DNA from: Ostrinia nubilalis | Lineage: Eukaryota; Arthropoda; Insecta; Lepidoptera; Crambidae | Assembly: GCF_963855985.1 (NCBI RefSeq) | Contig: NC_087119.1 | Coordinates: 3,574,001 to 3,638,000, forward strand | Reading direction: 5' to 3' | DNA length: 64,000 nt | Shown here: positions 1 through 9,075 of the stretch, in pieces | Numbering within the stretch: the stretch's first letter is position 1 | Layout of the letters: each line of letters begins with the position of its first letter | The notes under the pieces: generated by a model | Seen by the model: the letters and a program-made list of their open reading frames with translations, nothing else | The model's database searches: none | Told to the model about the DNA's origin: nothing | Program-made: the position numbers and the translations under genes

Positions 1-475
1 CACTCCGCATATTATTTAAAATATGCGCGAGATACGAGTATTTGCCATTATTGAATGTTAGCAATGTGACAACTCGAACGTGGAATTCTCAATAGCATTT
101 CGATACAATATCGCAGACTATCCGATGAATAAGTGCATATCTGAGCTGACACTCGTTATTGTATTTCACTACTTTTTAAGCGTTCATTTTTCACTTTATG
201 TCATTTTGTGTTCTATTACACACACACTGTTTTACTGTGTTAGTTTAGAATTTAGATTGAACCCAAGGAACGTTTAGCAAAGTGCTCTGCATTTTATTAG
301 GTTATCACATTATTGCACAGCACAGTATTAGGTATATCGCCTCTTCGTAAGCTCGCCTTCATGAACTTTCTACCAGGAAAAATGTATTGTAGCTCCAAGA
401 AAAATGTACTCAGTACGAGTTTTATAATATTTTCTGCCTAACAGTACATTTAACCATTTAACACTATCTCTTATA
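1..475. other. AT-rich stretch, nothing recognised
   Basis: No repeat ends, splice-flanked ORF or RNA-like structure was seen. The 65-codon opening at 80-277 has no family resemblance and is treated as chance. Confidence 0.6.
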
Positions 476-651
476 CAGGTGTTAGGTAAATGGGTATATG
501 AGCCGACACAAGCCCATGTTAACATGAGCATACAAATGGTATGGTGAAATCAGAAATATGATATCATTTTAATTTTCACCATACCATTTATTATATGCCC
601 ATGTTAACATGGGCTAGTGTCGGCTCATATACCCATTTACCTAACACCCTG
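476..651. mobile_element. Foldback MITE, CAGGGTGTTAGG family, copy 1
   Basis: The two ends are near-perfect inverted copies of about 65-70 bp, starting CAGGTGTTAGGTAAATGGG and ending in its complement, with CCCATGTTAACATGGGC-like palindromes inside each arm. TA precedes the left end, while AT follows the right end, so the TA duplication is decayed or the end has slipped. The loop is short, about 40 bp. Two longer relatives lie at 59893-60157 and 62054-62316. There is no coding capacity, so it must have been moved in trans. The TA target and terminal CAGGGTGTT suggest a Tc1/mariner-type parent. Confidence 0.85.
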
Positions 652-1018
652 ATTCTGATTCAGTTTTCAACCGCTTTACTAACCGCAATCTGCAACAAGT
701 AATATGTAATTCAGGAAGCGTTGTATTAGTGTTGAACACAAATTGTAGGCACTGGCTAGACTTAATTAGTTTATACCAGCTCTTAATTAATGCACACCAT
801 TTTAGGGCAGCGCTAATTTGTATTCAATTAAGCATTTATTTGGGTGAATATCAACAAACTCGTTTTTTGCCTAATTCCGGTGGCGAATTTTAATTTCCAC
901 TTTCCAAAACTTTTTTGTGGCAGAAATAATAGTAAATAACTTGTATTATTCAATGATATGGTAGAGATCAAAATATTATTAATACTTCTCGAGATATGTC
1001 AATTTGAAATTATCAAGA

Positions 1019-1072
1019 GCCACCGAAATTGTATTTGAGCCACCGGAATTAAGAACCAATCCACCGAAATTT
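1019..1072 (+). repeat. Subterminal CCACCGRAATT repeats, left side
   Basis: Three copies of the motif CCACCGAAATT or CCACCGGAATT lie within 55 bp, with an inverted copy at about 870-885. The same motif recurs at 3219-3255 on the other side of the RTE relic. This supports one element interrupted by a later insertion. Confidence 0.65.
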
Positions 1073-2639
1073 ATTTATACAGCGGACTTCGGAATGTTAC
1101 GGATGATTGTCTCAAATTACTTATTTATTTGTAATCAATTAAGTATTATTATCCAGTAAAGATGTTTATAATTAAAAACAATATTTAGGCCTGTGTTGTG
1201 ACCCTAAAAAAGCATCAAATCTTTCCACGTGAGTCGTAATAGCCGACTAAGGAATCAAAATACTGGAGGGTGGGCTGCAGCATCTTTCCGGGTATTATAC
1301 TACCATACTGGAACTACCAACCAGCCTGCTAAGCATGGTGATAACGGCAAAATCCCTCCATAGAGAACAAATCCAAAACTTTCTGGCTCTAGCCGCCAAC
1401 AGCCCCGTTATTCTAGAGTCATCACAAAGACATCATACATGACCCTCAAACCCAGAAACCAACTCTAGTCCCGGGAGGGCGACCAACTGCCCCAGGTTGG
1501 TGTTAGGTTTATCTTCCATAAGTAAAAATATTGGTCCAGGCTAGCCAAGTTTTCATGATGGTATCATACCTATCCTATACTCAGAATTACGCAACTAATT
1601 ATTCGCTAAAGACCATGCGAACTGGAGATTAAGTATGAAGATAATTCTAGATCTATACCAGCTACTGAACTAACACATTACATATTTGTGACAGGGTAAT
1701 TTAACGGAAAACTATGCAAACCTAGCGACAATGAGCTAGATGAAAGTAGTACAATTAAGAAACGGAGGACTAAATCCAGCCAGCCTCATAGAGAGAGAAG
1801 GCCTAGCAAAAGATGCCAGAACTGTAAAAGAGTACTGAGCTGCACCCTAATAGTACTGCAAAAATCAAAATGTAGTAATCATTTTTAGACGAACAGGCAA
1901 TTTAATCACATTTGCATTCTCCGATCACCACACAGCTTATGACCGTAGTCTATGAAGGAACACTATCTGCGGTTGCGATCCTCATCAGTGAGGGACCGAG
2001 GAAGAAGAAGAAGTCATCACCGAAATAGAAGAATGCCGAATAAAAGATGCTCAAAAGCTGTCGACTGATGAAGCATAAGCCACGACCAGTGCCAATCCAG
2101 CTCCAAAGCCTCACGAATTTTCATCTCGAGTGGCAGAATAGATTGCAACCTACGAGACTAGGGAAATTTTAGCTGTTTTAGGACTATTCTCATCTGTTTT
2201 TAAGATTCTGCTTAGTATCGATGTATAAATAGCTATCCAAGTCCTCACGCTGATACAAAGTGTATTATAGAGACGATTTTTTGTAATAAATCGAAAGTAT
2301 GTATTTGCGAGGACCAAATTGAATATACCAACATGAATAATGAGGATAGCAGAACCATTTTGGTAAATGCCTAAGCTGCTAGGAGAGATTAAGAAGCACT
2401 ACTAGTAATTAGGCTGAAGATCGAGATTATTCCGACACTTTAGCGAAGATATCCTAGACTTTAGCTTGAGTGAGATTAGAATGCCCTATTAAAAACAACA
2501 AGGTATGTACCAGGAGATAATGAAATCACAACTGAGCTTATGAAATCAGATGGAATGCTAGTACTAAAGTTCTCTTAAATACCACTATGTTTATTGGTCG
2601 ATAAACCAAAAAATAAGACATGGTGGTGGTGCTAGAGAC

Positions 2640-3192
2640 TGGAATGGAATGGACGTTGGCGATGGTTCAGATTCAGGTGAGGCAGCTTTTTCCTGAAACA
2701 TGACACTCTCGCTATCCAACATCCAGTCTCCCAGACAACCTCATTTTCGAAAAGACGTTCGTAATACTACGTACATATTTAATGCTGCGTCAAATTATGC
2801 AGAAGACTGAGGACTATAATCAGTCATTATTATTGGCCTTTTTGTACCTTCTTCGATTCGGTCAAGACCTGGGCTGTGCTACAGTCTCTTTAATGGCGTC
2901 AAATTGACTGTCGATACATGCAACTTCTGAAGTATTTGCATGAAAACTTCATCATATCAGCCCTCCCCCAAGATCAGAACTCGAAACTTATCTGATTGCT
3001 GCGAGGGTTCAGAGTTGGAGACACCATAATCTCTTAAAGTCTTCACTACCTCCCACTTAGAGGTTTTCAAGCTTCTGAGCTAGACCGAGCTCAGTATCAA
3101 GATACGGCGAGTACATCACACAACTTCGATTCACTGACGATATTGTAGTTATGACTGAGACCTTAGTAGACCTAGGTACAATGCTCCAGAGC
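2640..3192 (+). pseudogene. RTE-clade reverse transcriptase relic
   Basis: This is a decayed piece of an RTE-type ORF2. Conceptual reading across frameshifts gives a DSVKTWAVLQSL-like stretch near 2850-2890, a GDT motif near 3017, and the catalytic block LRFTDDIVV followed by an ETLVDLGTML-like stretch near 3126-3185. RTE enzymes usually have FADD here; this copy reads FTDD, and stops interrupt it. The related downstream part of an RTE ORF2 (MSNVHVAPYP and VYLGQT) is found separately at 6300-6518. Sequence from about 1190 to 2640 may be upstream parts of the same copy, but I could not align it to a domain. It is not functional. Confidence 0.7.
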
Positions 3193-3218
3193 CAATAAGA
3201 CCAATTCCGGCAATAGAT

Positions 3219-3255
3219 TCGCCACCGGAGCCACCGAAATTGCGCCACCGGAATT
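3219..3255 (+). repeat. Subterminal CCACCGRAATT repeats, right side
   Basis: Three adjacent motif copies, with a diverged GCCAGCGAAATT-like copy further right near 3403. They lie directly after the RTE reverse transcriptase relic and match the motif set at 1019-1072. Confidence 0.6.
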
Positions 3256-3939
3256 GAAAAACTGTTACAAAATTCAAATTATAAAGAAAACTATAATTCT
3301 GATCAATAATTTCTGTATGCAGATACAACAAAACACCAAACTTTAATCATGTTAAAGAATCGTTTAGCATCTAAGTAAGTAGCTTTCACTCATACACTTG
3401 CCAGCGAAATTGAAAAATTTTGTATTCCTGTGCCGCTGATACAAATATTTACGGGTCTGCTGGAAAAACAATACCACAAGTCGCAAGTCTTTATAGCCCG
3501 ATCAGGAGGACACAGCTGAGTGATGCAGGGAAGAAGAACTCTACGTCTCTCAAAGCTTCTTTGGAGAAGTAAGAGAGTGTCGAAATTGAGCCACTGTAAT
3601 TGCTTTTTTTCGTGGGACAGTTTTGAAAGGCTATTTAAAACACTTAAAATATGAAATATCACATTTCTTTCATATCATTTGGAAGTCTTATTTAATGTAT
3701 TTTATGGCTATACTATTTTTAAATTACTAGAATCCCCGAGAAAGAAGGAATAACACAATTTATGAGTAGAAATAGAGTTAGGACGCGCCACCGCTATTAG
3801 ATTTTGGGTCTTTGAAAATTTTTTTAGTACATAAAATAACTACCTATTGTCCTGAAGACTTTGCTATCGTGTAAAACGCTGTTTAAACTATATACAGAAA
3901 AAAAATCATCGCTCTAGTTACATTTCTCCCATCGATTCT

Positions 3940-3980
3940 CAGCTCCGCCGCGTAAAAAACGTGTTTGGGATATTCACCCA
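3940..3980. repeat. Element terminus shared with 7186-7226
   Basis: About 41 bp, from TCAGCTCCGCCGCG through GATATTCACCC, are nearly identical to 7186-7226 inside the hAT-like element. Only about one base differs (GTGTTTGGG against GTGCTTGGG). Here it is the right end of the element at 842-3979. Confidence 0.8.
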
Positions 3981-4262
3981 TTTATTTTGTCTACGCCACA
4001 GCAGACTTTATTTTAGAAAATGCACAGGACAATAACAATCTACATTAATGAGTTTTTGTATCCTGTTAGACATTTAGGTACGGATAATCCGTAAGACAAA
4101 TATTATGGTAAGTTGCCTAGTTAATTTTGAGTTTTATAATTATAACAAGCTGTCCCGTCTTATACGTTGTCCTGTATTAAGAAAAGTTAATATGACCTTT
4201 AAGTTTACTCAATTCGTTCATGCGTGATGCCGTGAGTAAGGAAAATAGGGATTCATTTTTAT

Positions 4263-4760
4263 CTAGCGGCCGCCCGCGACTTCGTACGCGTGGATCCCGT
4301 TTTACCCCCTTCATCTATCTTACGCGGTTTAGATTTTTTCATACAAAAGGATTTTCCCGCTAATTCCCGTTCCTGTGGGAATTTCGGGAAATACTTGTTG
4401 TAACTAAGCTTTAAGTTTACTAAGGTACCTACATGCCAAATTTCAAGCGTCTTTCTTAAGCGGTTTAGATTTTTCATACAAAAGGATTTTCCCTGTATAT
4501 TATACTATACATAGTATACTATATCCTGCCCAGGAGTATGAAGAATAATTGTACTAAGTTTCGTTAAAATCTGTCGAGTAGTTTTTGTTTCTATAAGGCA
4601 CATACAGACGGACAGACAGACAGAGAGACAGACAAATTAGACAGACAAAAGATTTACTGATTGCATTTTTGGCATCAGTATCGATCACTGATAGTTATTT
4701 TGAAAATATTTCATGTACAGAATTGACCTCTCTACAGATTTATTATAAGTATAGATATAC
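4263..4760 (+). mobile_element. RTE-type LINE 3' tail with two internal tandem units
   Basis: It begins with a GCGGCCGCCCGCGACTTCG core and continues through two copies (about 4316 and 4454) of a roughly 135-bp unit starting near GCGGTTTAGATTTTT. A (GACA)n run follows at about 4607-4640. The end block, ending ATTATAAGTATAGATA, is shared with the copy at 16272-17033. This is the 3' end of a retrotransposon family widespread in moths and butterflies. The 62-codon opening at 4669-4857 starts inside this tail and is not a gene. Confidence 0.8.
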
Positions 4761-5102
4761 CTGTGAACAGCTCATGCCATTTGCGATTACAGTTCGTGTC
4801 AAATATTTCCGAGAAGTGGGCAATAATAATAAATTAAACGATTGTTTGAAATATTAATTTAATTTGGTAATACAATGGTACATTTTTGCTTTGTGTTCGG
4901 TCTCTGAAATCATGATTATAGTTTAAATAATTATGATTAATTCTTTAGGTTTTGGAATACCATGATGAGCTTTAAATATTAAAAGAGTTTAAAAATATAA
5001 ATTGTGTAAACAGTAACGTAGGTATAATTTAAATAAGATTATTATTAAGTAAAGACTAAGTACCTACTCTAAGAAAAAAATATAACTAGGCATACATACA
5101 TA
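4761..5102. other. AT-rich stretch, nothing recognised
   Basis: Spacer between the RTE tail and the mariner-like element. It is very AT-rich and no structure was seen. Confidence 0.5.
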
Positions 5103-5588
5103 CAGGGTGTTACTTTGCATTCTTGCCATATTTACAGAGGTTACTATATTACTGATACTGAACACAAATTCGTAAAAAAATAATGCCCGAAAATTTTTTT
5201 TTTAAATCTTGAGTATTTTATTTTATCGACAATTAGAGATTGCAAAATCCGGATTTTTCTTAAATCCGGTTTTCCGGATTTGTGTTACATACAAATCCGG
5301 ATTATCCGGATTTTTCGAATATTGGGTAATTTTTTTAAACCATCAATTTAATTTAAATAAAACGTAGTTTTTTTCAAAAAGATGTAAGTATTTGAAGAAA
5401 AGCGTTTTATTTTATTATCGCACATGGAATTTATTCCTCTTTTTTTCGGTTTGCGCTACAACCTTTCGAAATTATTTGAACTTTGCATTATTTTTTTCGT
5501 TTTAGTACAACTGCATTTCAGAATAAAAACTTGCTTGTACCTATAAAATATTTTTTTTATTCTTCTTCTTGTCGTGTCGACAACAAAC

Positions 5589-5838
5589 CTACACAGCGTC
5601 AGCCCAAAACTCCGCCACAAGAGTGGCGTTGTCAGTAGCCTTCATAAAATCTTCCTGCGTGCAGTTGTTTGGGCACGCAGGGCACGACATCATGTGCTTC
5701 GTCGACTGGGGAACAAAACCACACTTGCACTCCAAGTTTGATCCATCCAAGAATCCCCACCTGACACCTGAACAGATTGTCCTTACTACGGCAGTCCTGT
5801 CCGAAGTCTTTAAAGATTTCCAGGTAGGCCAGGGGAGC
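5589..5838 (-). pseudogene. LINE ORF2 C-terminal fragment, minus strand
   Basis: The minus frame is open for about 82 codons to a TAG at 5589-5591, without its own start codon. It reads WKSLKTSDRTAVV-like, then RWGFLDG, then ECKCGFVPQSTKHMMSCP, then CTQEDFMKATDNA and AEFWADAV. The Cys/His cluster (CxC, later H, CPxC, C) followed by an acidic ATDNA..AEFW end is typical of the extreme C-terminus of insect LINE ORF2 proteins. The clade cannot be fixed from this piece. It runs against the two RTE fragments further right, so it was acquired separately or rearranged. Confidence 0.65.
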
Positions 5839-5893
5839 TAATTTTTTTATTATAATTTTATGAACACTTTTAAGTTGTATTTCAATCTCAGGG

Positions 5894-6134
5894 CCCTGGT
5901 CATTATTTACGACCAAAGTGCTCGGGAAGACGAATCCAACGAACTCAAACTCTATAAGTTTCTGCCGTTTCGGTTAAGAGTTCCTATGGCCACCTCCCGA
6001 ATCCATCATCAGGACCCTGGGCATCATCTAGCACTAAAGTGCTCGAAAAGACAAATCCAACGAACCCAAGTTCGATGCGATTCTGCCGTTTCGTTTAAGA
6101 GTTCCTATGGTCACCTCTTGACTCCATCATCAAC
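5894..6134. repeat. Two tandem units of about 120 bp
   Basis: The units 5894-6014 and 6015-6134 both run from CCCTGG through AGTGCTCG, AATCCAACGAAC, TTCTGCCGTTTCG and AAGAGTTCCTATGG to CCATCATCA. They are roughly 75-80% identical by eye. I have no family assignment, but the unit looks like a repeat common in lepidopteran genomes. Confidence 0.75.
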
Positions 6135-6299
6135 CCAGCTAAATGGTCGGCGGTATAGCCAACAACCTGTTTAGAACTCTTTTAAGGATTTCTCCACAAT
6201 CACCCCCATTCTCATATTCACATTTCGAGATGAATTAATGTAAGCAAATCGAATCCGCTGGGTGAACTAGATGGGCGAGGTTGAAGATCTCTACTTACA

Positions 6300-6518
6300 C
6301 TTGGCCTGCGGAAGAATATGGAGAAAACAAAGCTTATGTCCAATGTCCATGTTGCGCCCTACCCAGTTTCGGTTGGGAGCTCAATTCTCGAGATTGTTGA
6401 CAAGTATGTCTACCTCGGACAAACGATTCAGCTGGGTAGGTCCAATTTCGAGAAAGAGGCCAATCGTCGAATTCAACTCGGCTGGGCAGCGTTTGGGAAA
6501 CGACGCAACATCTTTTAG
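6300..6518 (+). pseudogene. RTE-clade ORF2 fragment (post-RT region)
   Basis: The frame from about 6318 to a stop at 6516-6518 reads EKTKLMSNVHVAP, then VDKYVYLGQTIQLGRSNFEK and RRIQLGWAAFGKRRNIF. This is the segment just after the reverse transcriptase palm in RTE elements of moths, where YLGQ is a hallmark. Sequence after the stop (CCAAAATACCTCAGTGCCTG) keeps similarity to the next RTE block in another frame and then stops abruptly at about 6530, where a different RTE family begins. It is a truncated fragment, not a gene. Confidence 0.75.
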
Positions 6519-6532
6519 TCCAAAATACCTCA

Positions 6533-7198
6533 GTGCCTGGCCGGAAGACCCAAGAGATGCGATCTGGTGTGAGAAATTGCACGCCATTACGGATTGGTGC
6601 AGAGGATGTGGCACAAGTCCACAATTTCACCTACCTCGGGAGCGTCGTGTCAGAAACTGGAGGTACCGAAGAGGACATCACTTCGCGCATTGCCAAGGCC
6701 AGAGCTACCTTCGCACAACTTCGCCCCATATGGCAGTCACGGAAATTGACCCGAAGGGTCAATATCAAAATATTCGGGTCCAACGTTAAATCCGTTCTGC
6801 TCTATGGGTGTGAAACGTGGAAGGTCACCAAGGTTATCTCGCACCAGCTGCAGGTCTTCATCAACCGCTGCCTTCGCCGAATTCTCGGCATATACTGGCC
6901 CGAGAAAATCTCCAACGTCGAGCTATTGGAACGCTGCCACGAAATTCCGATCGACCAGCAGATCAAGCGCCGCAAGTGGAACTGGATTGGCCACACTCTC
7001 CGAAGGGACCCCGATCACACCCCTAAGCAGGCTCTGGATTGGAATCCCCAAGGAAAACGCAAACGTGGTCGACCCAGGCAAACTTGGCGGCGCACTGTAG
7101 CGGACGAGGCGAAGAAGATCGGCAAATCCTGGAGAGATCAAGCGAGAAGCTCAAGACCGAACGAGATGGAGGACTGTTGTGTCAGCTCCGCCGCGTAA
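6533..7198 (+). CDS. Partial RTE-type ORF2 C-terminus, 221 codons open
   Basis: The reading frame is fully open to TAA at 7196-7198. It shows YLGSVVSETGG (residues 34-44), LLYGCETW (89-96), a Cys-containing helix NRCLRRILGI (111-120), RRKWNWIGHTLRR (146-158) and GKRKRGRPRQTWRR (174-187). This is the order of the thumb and C-terminal basic region of RTE-like endonuclease-reverse transcriptases. Full ORF2 proteins are about 1,000 residues, so the endonuclease and catalytic palm are missing and the nominal ATG at 6533 is only the first in-frame one. It differs from the RTE family immediately upstream. The sequence is GC-rich and unbroken while neighbouring relics are decayed, which suggests a young acquisition. 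No function is expected. Confidence 0.75.
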   Translation: MPGRKTQEMRSGVRNCTPLRIGAEDVAQVHNFTYLGSVVSETGGTEEDITSRIAKARATFAQLRPIWQSRKLTRRVNIKIFGSNVKSVLLYGCETWKVTKVISHQLQVFINRCLRRILGIYWPEKISNVELLERCHEIPIDQQIKRRKWNWIGHTLRRDPDHTPKQALDWNPQGKRKRGRPRQTWRRTVADEAKKIGKSWRDQARSSRPNEMEDCCVSSAA

Positions 7199-7226
7199 AA
7201 AACGTGCTTGGGATATTCACCCATAA
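7186..7226. repeat. Terminus shared with 3940-3980
   Basis: It overlaps the stop codon of the preceding RTE-like ORF and ends at CACCC exactly as the element at 842-3979 does, then the sequences diverge. No matching left end was found inside the hAT-like element. Confidence 0.75.
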
Positions 7227-7734
7227 AACTCACTGGCCGACTAGCGAATTCACTTACGCATGCGGCATAACGCGTTATTGTGCGACGAAGTGCGGGTGCG
7301 TTCAATCAAAACTTCGCTTGTTTTGCATCCATGTTGCATTCAATAGATATTTTGGTTTATGATTTTATGATAAAATTTTTGGGGTAAAATATTCGAAAAA
7401 ACCGGATTTCAAAGTCAAAATCCGGATTTTTTTATAGCCTCAAAATCCGGATTTTTCAGATATTTTCGAATTTCGAATAATCCGGATTGCAATCTCTATC
7501 GACAATCTGTTAAACACATCACTAATTATCGTAACGCATGCACATCACTTGTTGGCGATGGCGATAAAGACTTTTTTACTTTTTATTGTATTTTTAAATA
7601 TCTATTGCAATCTATTGTCTTTAAAATGTCTTTTTGACACTTGTAAAAAACTGAGAAATCCATCAATCACAAATCACGTTATAAATAAATAATACAAAAA
7701 TGTCTGAAGTGTATTCAAACAACGAATAATTTAA

Positions 7735-8145
7735 TCAAAATGGTGCTTGGAGTGTCTGCAAGACGTCTTAGACGAAATGCTTGATGACGTACCCTTAGCG
7801 TTACATCAAATGCTCTACTACCAGCAGGATGGTGCTCCCCCACAATAAGGACGTCAAGTGCGCGAATAATACGTTTGGTGAACAGTGGATTGGACGAGTG
7901 GTCCAGTAGCTTGGCCACCACGATCCTCGGACCTGACACCAATGAATTTTTGGAGTGACTTGAAACGACTGGTATGCGCAGAAGAGATAAACAGTGTAAA
8001 CGCGTTACATGAAAGGATTGTTTTAGTGAAACTGTTAGACAAAACGTTTATGTGTTGCGAAAACTAAAGCGAAAAACCTACGCTTCGTCATGCTAGACTG
8101 TGCCTTCATCAGAACGGAGGACACTTTGAACACTTGCTTCGCAGT
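7735..8145 (+). pseudogene. Mariner/Tc1-superfamily transposase C-terminal relic
   Basis: Reading across frameshifts gives YYQQDGAPPQ near 7815-7850, where the D belongs to the second catalytic acid region. It continues with PVAWPPRSSDLTPMNFWSDLK near 7900-7960 (the D of SSDLTP is the third catalytic position) and ends NGGHFEHLL near 8113-8140, the usual C-terminal signature. At least two stops and a frameshift interrupt it and the first catalytic region is gone, so it is inactive. It lies in + orientation inside the mariner-like TIRs at 5103-8619 and identifies that element. Confidence 0.8.
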
Positions 8146-8664
8146 ACGTAAACTTTGTAAGTAGGAACTTATAAATAAATAATTAATTGTGCATAAGGTG
8201 ATTTCATTTCATACTTAATTTATTAATTTGTAAAAATAGGGTACAATGTTAAAATTAATTAAAACCCTAATAATTATTACGTATTTTTGACGGTCCTAAG
8301 CCCGTAAAGTAGAAAGGAAAATCTGAAATCAACTGAAGAGTATTTTAAAATAATTATTATGACTGGATAAAAAGGCTGGTACCCAGAGCCATAAAACAAC
8401 AGATTATTAAGAACTAGGCCACGCCTACTAGGTTTATTCCACTTGCACCTGTAGAACGTGCGAGACAAAATGGGTTTATTCCAATTTGTACTGAAAAACC
8501 AAATTTACTAAAATCTTAGTGTACTTTCTTTATGGGAGTCTCTTGTTTATCTTAAATAATAGGTATTGTTCCCTTATTTTATCTCTGTGAATATGGCAAG
8601 AATGCAAAGTAACACGGTGTATAAAGTAGAAAAATTAACGAAAATCCCAAACTGTAAAGGACAA

Positions 8665-8752
8665 AATCACACTGGATATTGTGGTCTGCGGTCAGGTCGA
8701 AGTAATTATACTGCGTTTACATTGACCTGACCGCAGATCGAATGCAGTGTAA
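8665..8752. repeat. Short palindromic repeat
   Basis: The arms GTCTGCGGTCAGGTC (8684-8698) and GACCTGACCGCAGA (8724-8737) are complementary around a 25-bp loop. Outer matches CACACTG and CAGTGT extend the symmetry. It could be a small foldback element; no target duplication was seen. Confidence 0.55.
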
Positions 8753-8784
8753 CAAACCTTTAACTCCTACCCTTTCTTCCATAG

Positions 8785-9075
8785 ATCTTTGATACAAATA
8801 GCTCGCTTGACAAAACTGAAAAATTACCAAGGCAATTAATACCCGACCCCATATTGGTAGAGGTGTCGACATCAGAAATGCGTCTTAACTCCGGCGTCAT
8901 ACATCTTGAGAGAGTATTGGGCTCCAATAACTCTGTCGGTGAATTCATTTCGATGTTTATATTGAGAAGTGGTGGCAAAAAACGCCCATTAGTATTATTG
9001 GACACATTCAGGAATAAGGGGTTTGACAGAAATAAATTAGATATCTTTACTAAAAAAAAATTAATAAAGACTTGA
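8785..9075 (+). CDS. Possible terminal exon, unrecognised protein
   Basis: A 96-codon open frame runs from a strong acceptor context (CTCCTACCCTTTCTTCCATAG, AG at 8783-8784) to TGA at 9073-9075. An AATAAA overlaps the end. The predicted peptide is balanced in composition: acidic start, a middle stretch RLNSGVIHLERVLGS, then a basic KKK-rich tail. I recognise no domain. A minus-strand ORF of 112 codons covers the same DNA, so chance opening is quite possible. No partner exon was found. Confidence 0.25.
   Translation: MFDTNSSLDKTEKLPRQLIPDPILVEVSTSEMRLNSGVIHLERVLGSNNSVGEFISMFILRSGGKKRPLVLLDTFRNKGFDRNKLDIFTKKKLIKT

Larger units (their letters stand above)
842..3979. mobile_element. Candidate non-autonomous DNA transposon with nested RTE
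   Basis: The ends are inverted: GGGTGAATATC at 842 and GATATTCACCC ending at 3979. The arms match for about 30 bp, including an A/T run next to an ACG or TCG. An identical 8-bp ATTTATTT flanks both ends (834-841 and 3980-3987), which fits an 8-bp target duplication but is low-complexity. Subterminal copies of CCACCGRAATT occur at about 1019-1072 and 3219-3255, with an inverted copy near 873, as is common in hAT-like elements. Between them lies decayed RTE sequence. Without that insertion the element would be about 1.1 kb. The superfamily is not certain; an 8-bp duplication allows hAT, P or Merlin. Confidence 0.55.
5234..7498. mobile_element. hAT-like element carrying LINE fragments
   Basis: The TIRs are TAGAGATTGCAA on both ends. 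They are followed by several subterminal copies of AAATCCGGATTT within about 110 bp on each side, the arrangement hAT transposases bind. A perfect 8-bp duplication TCGACAAT flanks the element (5226-5233 and 7499-7506), so it is a clean insertion into the mariner-like element. There is no hAT transposase. The interior (about 5540-7230) is GC-richer and is a patchwork: a minus-strand LINE C-terminus, a 120-bp tandem pair, an RTE piece, a second RTE C-terminus and a terminus shared with 3940-3980. Confidence 0.85.
5103..8619 (+). mobile_element. Mariner-like element interrupted by a hAT-like element
   Basis: The TIRs are about 36 bp. The left starts CAGGGTGTTACTTTGCATTC; the right reads the same in complement with two changes near the tip. 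TA flanks each side (5101-5102 and 8620-8621), as for Tc1/mariner elements. Subtracting the nested element and its duplicated 8 bp leaves about 1.24 kb, a normal mariner length. The right part holds a decayed transposase C-terminus in + orientation (7735-8145). Only about 300 bp remain upstream of it, too little for the N-terminal half, so the copy was internally deleted as well as split. Confidence 0.85.
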
